From Chrysomallon squamiferum (taxonomy: Eukaryota; Mollusca; Gastropoda; Neomphalida; Peltospiridae), in assembly GCA_012295275.1 (NCBI GenBank), contig CM022671.1, positions 22,447,822 to 22,511,821 on the forward strand: a stretch of DNA of 64,000 bases. The letters run 5' to 3'. Positions 57,478 through 64,000 of the stretch are shown piece after piece (positions within the stretch are counted from its first letter, which is position 1; each line of letters starts with the position of its first letter). The notes below the pieces were generated by a model. That model saw only the letters and a list, made by a program, of their open reading frames with translations, was not told the origin of the DNA and did not search any database. Made by a program: the position numbers and the translations under genes.

Positions 57478-57519
<42 letters not shown>

Positions 57520-57540
57520 TGATTCCTCTTGACAGATAAT
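56440..57540. other. AT-rich sequence, no gene seen
   Basis: Moderately unique AT-rich DNA with (TA)n about 57067-57090 and poly-T about 57480-57512. Confidence 0.6.
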
Positions 57541-57544
57541 AATC

Positions 57545-57900
57545 ATTTTTCCGAGTCTGCAATTATAGCATCGCCGCCATGCTGGTTTCATTTGTTGAAA
57601 CGTCATTCTTTTTTATTTATATAATGTGTGCGAACCCTGGCGGTATAGGTGGCCACCGTAATACGTTTATTCAGCTAAATAACATTTTCGTTAAATTACT
57701 TGTCTCCTGCCTCGACCGCCGAGTTAATTCAAAAGAAGTCCCCTATCATCGTTAATTCCTGCCCATTAATATCATTCTACGTGTTTTTAATCAAAAGAAA
57801 GAACCAGTTCGAATATGTCAGCTCCAAACAATATCCAATTTAAAATTCTGTTATTTCCCCATGTACGGTTCAATTATTCAAGATTAAACTACCTGAAGAA
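57545..57900. promoter_or_regulatory. Candidate enhancer block with TAAT cluster
   Basis: Contains GCCGCCAT (57573-57580), a perfect GGTGGCCACC palindrome (57648-57657) and several homeodomain cores (GAGTTAATTC, CGTTAATTCC, CATTAATATC) within about 60 bases. Function is inferred. Confidence 0.35.
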
Positions 57901-57920
57901 CTAATGTCTTTTATTTCTTG

Positions 57921-57954
<34 letters not shown>

Positions 57955-58000
57955 CTTTTTATCCTTCATCACTAATTTCTTCTTGTCTCTCTTCCCATAG

Positions 58001-58082
58001 CGTGCAGGATGACAATTCCTGGAAGAAACCAAGGAAAAAAAAAAATCGAAAAGACTCGAGCGAAGCTAATTAACTCTCGCAG
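58001..58082 (+). other. Orphan exon-like unit (possible unannotated exon)
   Basis: A strong acceptor, ACTAAT branch-like word plus TTCTTCTTGTCTCTCTTCCCATAG, ends at 58000. A consensus donor CAG|GTAAGA starts at 58083. The 82 bases between are open in the frame from 58003. In the frame from 58002 they read QDDNSWKKPRKKKNRKDSS before a stop. I recognise no family. It may be an exon of a lncRNA, of a neighbouring plus-strand gene, or chance. Confidence 0.35.
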
Positions 58083-58960
58083 GTAAGACCGTGAGTTCTC
58101 GCGGGCTTCCGGTAGAAGTTCGTGGTTTCGCGAGACCGGGGTGGTGGGGTTTTTTTTCTCCACAAAGCGCCATGTTGATTTGAGATAAGCGAATATGTCA
58201 CATGCAAAGACGGGAAATAAGAAGCCTATCGGGTCCAATTAGAGACGGCGTACAGAGAACCTTTTATTGTCATCAGGCGCATCGTAATTCAAGTGGCGGT
58301 TTCGTCGCTTTGACGACGTGAGCTAACTCGTGTCTTTGAACGGAGCCGGCCGAGATTCTCAGATCAAACGACTGTTAGGAGGAATGCAGGAAGCTCAGCG
58401 CTAATGTCCGCAGCAAATGGCGATAAACAGATACATTGCTGCGTGAAATAACCTCATAAGGCCACACCCGAGTTACAAATTAAATTTTTGCCAGTCCGCG
58501 TAATGATAAGACAGAGAGCATTTAATGACTGCTGGCCTTTGATGTCGTTTGCTAGCTACGACGCCACGTGCGGTATTTTTTTTTTTTTATGCGCGTGCGG
58601 AGCTCGATATGACCACGGAACGTCGCAAAGAAGACGAAGGAGAAAAAAAAAATGAAAAAAATAAAACATCAAAAATAGCCTGTAATTAACAGAATCAGCG
58701 CGAGCCGGCGACCCAAGATCGTGGAAAATCCTCATTATAGATGTTTTAAGTTTCGCTTTACCTGTCATTTCAACTCAGGTAGCGGATTAAGGCAAATCAG
58801 GCTTTCAGAAGACGCCATTTAGCCTCCGGGTTGGTATACGTATCTGGTTTTTTATTTTTTTATTTTTTATTTTTTATTTTCTCCAGCCAGTAGAGAAAGA
58901 GAACCAGAGTTAGAGAAAACGATAATGATTTCTGTCAGGACAAGAAGGGCAAGAAAAAAA
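58083..58960. promoter_or_regulatory. Unique higher-GC block
   Basis: Contains CTTCCGGT (ETS-type, about 58106) and TTTCGCGAGAC (about 58127-58137, half of the TCTCGCGAGA promoter motif), GATAAG and several TAAT cores. It looks like promoter or enhancer DNA; the minus-strand frames of 70-88 codons have no recognised domain. Confidence 0.35.
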
Positions 58961-59261
58961 AGAAATGATTAACGTGTTTTGTTGTAAACGTAGAAGAATC
59001 TATTGGTTTACGTCAAGCAAAGTGAAGAAACGTATGGGTGTTTTACACAGAACTCGAAATCACATGCCCTGCAGCGTTTCGGATTGGGTTCTCTTAAAAT
59101 CCATAGCGAGAGCGACTTGCAAGCGGGGTGGAGTCAAGGTGAAGGAGTAGATACAGAAACAAAATATATAAAAACACTATTTCGTGTTAAGAGATAGAGA
59201 GTCAGAATGGTAGAAAAAGAAGACAGAGAAACATTCATATAGTGAGGAGAGAGTGAGGTGG

Positions 59262-59277
59262 GGGGGAGAGAGAGAGG

Positions 59278-59347
<70 letters not shown>
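59262..59347. repeat. (GA)n
   Basis: G-rich lead-in followed by about 33 GA units (59281-59347). Confidence 0.94.
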
Positions 59348-59350
<3 letters not shown>

Positions 59351-59639
59351 TACGTGTAGGAATAAATATTCCTGCCATAGGGCCGTATAATATAGTTGTT
59401 GAACTCGTGCAAATAAAGTGGTCGAACTAGAGCAAGCAGTCTGAATAAAATACTTGTTCTTACCTTTGTGTGTGAAAACCACATAAATCAGACAGATCTG
59501 TAGGATGAAATATCGTATTAGTTATAAATATTTAAATCATTTCTTCATTAAAATACAATACAGTACTAGCATGTTTAGATGGTGTATTTTAATGTGCTAT
59601 GTAGTTATTTGATTAGATTTTTCTTTATAATAGAAATTA

Positions 59640-60345
59640 TTCCATTTTAATTTTATCACTGAGGATGTCTGTGTGGCTATAAGGGCGCCATTTTATTTGT
59701 GTTTGACAACAGCTGACAGCTTGTCACGACAAAAGACGACTACGCCAACGTAACCGAGACATGTCCATTTTCATAAATGACCACAAAGGTCATTTTCAAT
59801 GGTCAAGTTACTCCCCCATCGTGGCCTAACACGACCCCTACTTTGTGCCTAAAAGAGCAGGTCAAGGGGGGTCCGCATCGCATGTCGTCTCCAGTCAAGA
59901 CGGGATTTACCTCCCCTGCAGTCCCGTGGACAAAGGCGTGAGTGCATTACAGAAATAAACAGCTTTCATATCGTGTTTCGCTAATGTGTTTGTTCAACTA
60001 AGCTTTTAGCTTCACCTGCTTCGCAAAAACCCTCTCGTCTCCGACGAAGTACGCGTTCTCGCCAGAAAACACAATGCGACAAGTGACTGACAGCGACACC
60101 CCTCGCTGCTCGTGGCAGCCATTCGGGCATGTAAAAGGGGGGAGAACTCTAAGTGTGAGGGGAAGAGCGAGTATTTTTGACGTGACCCCGAGTCGTGGTG
60201 ATGCGGTGCGTTTTGCTCTATCTGCGTAGCATCTAAGTCTGGGAGATTCTTATCTTCGTGACATGTCTGAAAACACCTTCTTGTCAGATCAATGCATTGC
60301 ACGTTGTTTGTGGCGCATTGGTGACGATTTTTCTCTCTTTCTTTT
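59640..60345. promoter_or_regulatory. Unique block with nuclear-receptor-type half-sites
   Basis: ATGACC-N5-GGTCAT inverted repeat at 59777-59793, GGTCAAG at 59801 and AGGTCAAGG at 59859-59867, within 90 bases. A minus-strand open stretch of about 100 codons lies at 60012-60330 but is unrecognised and runs into poly-K from the adjacent poly-T. Confidence 0.35.
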
Positions 60346-60355
60346 TCTTTTTCTT

Positions 60356-60357
<2 letters not shown>

Positions 60358-60400
<43 letters not shown>

Positions 60401-60522
60401 CAGTAAGGAAATAGACTTGAGTCTTGAAAGTCTGATTAACAAACTGCAAAATTAAGGAATGCCTGGGACATTTCAACATAGATTTTTTTTAGGGTACAAA
60501 TGTTTTCTAAATAACGATGACG

Positions 60523-60580
<58 letters not shown>

Positions 60581-60606
60581 TAATAATAATAATAATAACA
60601 ATAATA
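60358..60606. repeat. Poly-T (about 42) and (AAT)n
   Basis: One of the longest homopolymers in the window (about 60358-60400, ending CAG) and (AAT)n about 60525-60605. Confidence 0.94.
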
Positions 60607-60609
60607 TAA

Positions 60610-61060
60610 AAACGTATTCAGAGTTAAAGTTGGATGTCACATATGGATCACCTTTTTGGGATAAGGGCCTAAATTAAAAATAAAAATAAATTAATAAAAT
60701 AAAATAATTGCAAATCGAACGTAATATCACCTTTAGGGAGAACAATACATGCATTCATTTATTCATTCGCTCGTTCGTTTGTTCATTCATTTAATTATTC
60801 TTTCTTTCAGTTTACTTATGACTTTATTCATTCACTCATTCGATCTTTTTTTCGTTTATTTATTGATTTATTTGTTTATATCTTCAACCATCAGTATACA
60901 TAAGTCATGTTTACCTGTACTAGACCCACTGATTCACCCCCTCTTCATGTTAATCTGTGGAGAGCACTCTGAGTGGGTGTAATATTACAACACAGAATAA
61001 GCAGATCCGCACTCGGATGCCAACACTAAACCAAACGTTAATATTCCAGTTTTCGACAAG
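60610..61060. other. AT-rich sequence with CATT/TTCA units, no gene seen
   Basis: Degenerate ATTC tetranucleotides about 60750-60845, then unique sequence. No gene recognised. Confidence 0.55.
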
Positions 61061-61064
61061 TTTT

Positions 61065-61460
61065 AATAGCTATAAAGTTTTGTCAAAGAAAGAGAAGGCC
61101 TGTCTGTCTTTTGATCCTTCAGATATGGGTATTTTTTCTTTCTACAAAGCGTTTTCGGCGCCGAAAGAGGTGACGTTATTTTTTCCGTCGCCATATTGAA
61201 TAGATTCGACGTAAATGTACAGCAGAAGTAGTGTGCGGAGAGATAGGGTTCCCTGTGGGCAAACACGGAAACTGAAAGTCGAACCTTTAACTAATGAAAG
61301 GATAAGCACACATGTTCAACAATTATTTCATGTTCGCATTTGACTTGAATAATAATGCCTCGACAAATGTGATATGTTCTGCCATAGCGATCGTGGAATG
61401 GTCGGGAAAGTGCGATTTGGTTGCTGATGTTTCAGCTAGAGTTAATAACATCCTTTCGTA
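61065..61460. promoter_or_regulatory. Promoter-like block with a 14 bp palindrome
   Basis: TTTCGGCGCCGAAA at 61153-61166 is a perfect palindrome resembling paired E2F sites. It is followed by TGACGTTA (CRE-like) and GTCGCCATATTG. Short frames cross it in both directions without domains. Confidence 0.35.
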
Positions 61461-61471
61461 TCGAGTGACCT

Positions 61472-61816
<345 letters not shown>

Positions 61817-62049
61817 TACATATATAATATTATGTTTGTGCATGCAAATATTATATACGTGTGTTTATGTATGTATTTATCTGTTTATATACATGCACAC
61901 ATGTATGTATGTATTTATCTGTGTGTGTACGTATGTATGTATATTGTCAACGATTCTTTCAAAATTACCCCGAATATTTTATAATAATAATAATAACAAA
62001 ACTACTCCATTCAGTTTTGAATAATTTAAAACTAAATATACCTGCACGA

Positions 62050-62330
62050 AGCTATATTTCAAATGATGTATGAACTTGAACGTTCCACGCCTGTGTTTAC
62101 GATAGAGATGTTCCCAAAACTTCATCCAGGCAGAAAATTCAGACACCTCATGCAGGGATGCGCGTGGCTTACAACAATTGCTGCAATTTTGCTGTACAAA
62201 ACACCCCCCACGCCAAGACAATTTAGGAAAACTCGGCTTGTAAATAAAACACACCTACAGAGGAGATGGAGTCTAGGCACCTCTTAACAATTTTCTGCCC
62301 AGTGGCCATGAAATAGAGGCAGATGTCCAT
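62050..62330. other. Unique island
   Basis: Unique DNA with overlapping open frames on both strands (62063-62287 plus, 61979-62254 minus). Neither has a recognised domain or splice context. Confidence 0.3.
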
Positions 62331-62334
62331 ATAT

Positions 62335-62653
62335 TTTTTTTTTATATTTTAATTTATTTCGTTTTGATTTGATTTTATTTATTTTTGATTTTATTTTATT
62401 TATTGATTAATTTATTATAATTATTATTATATTTTATTTATTTTTTTATTATTATTTATTTTATTTTTGTCTTGTCTTTCTTTTTTTTTTTTTTTTTTCT
62501 TCTTATTTGTATTCTTATTCTTATTTATTTTTAAAATTGATTAGAATAATAACTTTATCAATTCCAAAGTTATATAAACCGATTATTTGTTGATTTGAAA
62601 ACATACGGACTTTAAAATATTTATTTTATTACACGTTTACTTTATCATACACG

Positions 62654-62700
<47 letters not shown>
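62335..62700. repeat. T-rich low complexity and (CA)n
   Basis: TTTA/TTTTA units and poly-T about 62335-62540, then (CA)n about 62656-62701. Confidence 0.9.
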
Positions 62701-62702
<2 letters not shown>

Positions 62703-62759
62703 TTCACACGTATTTATCTACAAGCACTTTAACAAATACGTAATTCAACATAACTGATA

Positions 62760-63230
62760 CGTTCGCGCTTTCCTGTTATACGCGCATTCCAGTATTCTTT
62801 CTCGCTTCTTTTCTAATTCATGGGGTGTTTTTTGTTTGTCGATTTTTGGTTTATTTATTTATTTATGTTTTGTTCTTTTAAACAAAAAAACCGTCTCACG
62901 GCACAGTCGACGACAACGTGGTGACGTGGTAAACAGCGGCGGGGAAAAACGGAGACGGGCGATGATACAGATCAAAGAAAACGACGGGAGCATTTCGTGC
63001 ACGTGACGCGCTATGGGTAAAGTCTAAACGCCGGCGTGTTTACATCAACAATGTTATGTGGGAATCTAACGGTAATAGAATATCGTTAGTGTGTCGCAAC
63101 CGGTCTTGGCACGCATGGCCTCGATTCCGTCTGTCTGTCTGTCGCGCCCGTCAGTCAGCTATTGCCTAAATAGTATATTAGGAGCTTAGCGAGAGAATTG
63201 TGTAGGTTATTGTGTTGCCGGAGTTCCTTT
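62760..63230. other. Unique higher-GC block
   Basis: Includes a CpG-rich stretch about 62895-63130 (GACGACAACGTGGTGACGTGG and similar words) with ACGT cores and a short (TCTG)n. No exon or RNA gene is recognised. Confidence 0.35.
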
Positions 63231-63237
63231 TTTTTTC

Positions 63238-63480
63238 TTTCTTTTTTTTTTTTTTTTTTTTTTTTTTAGGGGGGGTAGGGATGTTTTGGTTTGGTTTGAT
63301 TATTTATTTATTTATTTATTTATTTATTATATTTTTTTAACAATAATGATGATGATGATGATAATAAATAAATAAATAAATTAAAAAATAATAAAAATGA
63401 GACAAGGGTTATCTATTTCAAGAAAGTAATATATATATATATATATAATTTTTTTTATTATTATTATTATTTATTTTAAT
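63238..63480. repeat. Poly-T, (TTTA)n, (GAT)n, (AAAT)n, (TA)n
   Basis: Poly-T about 63241-63267, (TTTA)n about 63302-63328, GAT units about 63346-63363, and (TA)n about 63430-63447. Confidence 0.9.
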
Positions 63481-63540
63481 TTTTATTTATTTAATTTTAT
63501 TTTAATTTTTTAAACTTTGTCATATGAAACGATGACTAAA

Positions 63541-63567
63541 CTTCATCTTGTGTGTTTCAGGTAAAAG
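63541..63567 (+). other. Possible recursive-splice (ratchet) site
   Basis: ACTAAACTTCATCTTG plus TGTGTTTCAG|GTAAAAG places a good 3' splice site directly against a 5' splice-site-like GTAAAA. This is the form of a zero-length ratchet exon. No host intron is proven here. Confidence 0.25.
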
Positions 63568-64000
63568 GATAAAAAAAAAAAAAAAAAAAAAATTTCTTCA
63601 ACAAGACTGTAACATATTTTATATTAATTATTACCAGATGTGAAATGTATGATTTTCGTCATGCCGAAATCTCAAAAAAATAATATTGAAAGAAAAAGAA
63701 AGAAACTGCTTACAGATTAATCGATAGTAATTCCTTTGTTGCTGAAAATAATACGAACCTAAAACACAAGAATCATATTCATAAATTCTACTGAAGCATG
63801 CAGACATCTAGATCTTACATTCAGCGTACTTAACTTACAATTTTAGAAAACTTTTTGTGCTGAATAATTAAATTGTTCTTAACCGTTAGTTTAATGACAC
63901 CTTGACTCATTATAAAATTAAATGTTATTGAATATTCAATGTTAAAAAAAAAAAAAAAATTAAAAAAAAAAAAAGCTTTTTTATGTAATGATGAAAAGGC
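63568..64000. other. AT-rich sequence to the window end, no gene seen
   Basis: Poly-A (about 63570-63591) followed by moderately unique AT-rich DNA and further poly-A runs near 63945-63973. Confidence 0.6.

Noticed and set aside
60012-60330. Minus-strand open stretch of about 100 codons
   Set aside because: Length is near chance for a GC-richer block, it runs into poly-Lys from poly-T, and no domain is seen.
62063-62287. Overlapping plus and minus frames near 62.1 kb
   Set aside because: Both strands are open over the same bases and neither resembles a known family.

Overview
This is a 64 kb window of animal nuclear DNA. It is AT-rich and saturated with simple-sequence repeats: (ATT)n, (TTTA)n, (CT)n/(GA)n, (GT)n, (ATAC)n and poly-A/T. 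The only gene I can support is a spliced T-box gene. Its protein has the hallmarks of the Tbx2/Tbx3 family (fly omb/bifid orthologue): an MAF-PFLLHRP-type N terminus, a complete T-box DNA-binding domain, and conserved C-terminal SPY/NEL-type motifs. The diverged tail, large introns and repeat content suggest a lophotrochozoan invertebrate, perhaps a mollusc, but nothing in the window fixes the species.

Layout. Positions 1-1130 hold a tandem satellite with monomers of about 37-42 bp. From 1131 to 2511 there are simple repeats, then a unique promoter-proximal block with CCAAT-type boxes. The Tbx2/3 coding region runs on the + strand from 2512 to 33752 in six exons: 2512-2873, 21003-21270, 27516-27662, 29468-29544, 31839-32002 and 32392-33752. 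All splice phases agree and the join encodes 792 residues. Introns are 18.1, 6.2, 1.8, 2.3 and 0.4 kb. They consist mostly of microsatellites with islands of unique sequence; the largest is 1.4 kb in intron 4 (30120-31480). From 33753 to 64000 I see no convincing protein-coding gene. Repeats alternate there with unique, higher-GC blocks that look like candidate regulatory DNA. A few exon-like signals occur on the + strand, the best at 58001-58082, with a ratchet-like splice site at 63560. They could belong to a lncRNA or a neighbouring gene.

How it works together. One developmental repressor gene sits in a repeat-rich regulatory landscape. The most interesting point is a pair of in-frame alternative 3' splice sites at exon 3. 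Using the upstream site would insert seven residues into the T-box at the exon 2/exon 3 junction, the same junction at which vertebrate TBX3 receives its exon 2a insertion. I saw no CRISPR array, tRNA, rRNA, intact transposon or prokaryote-type system.
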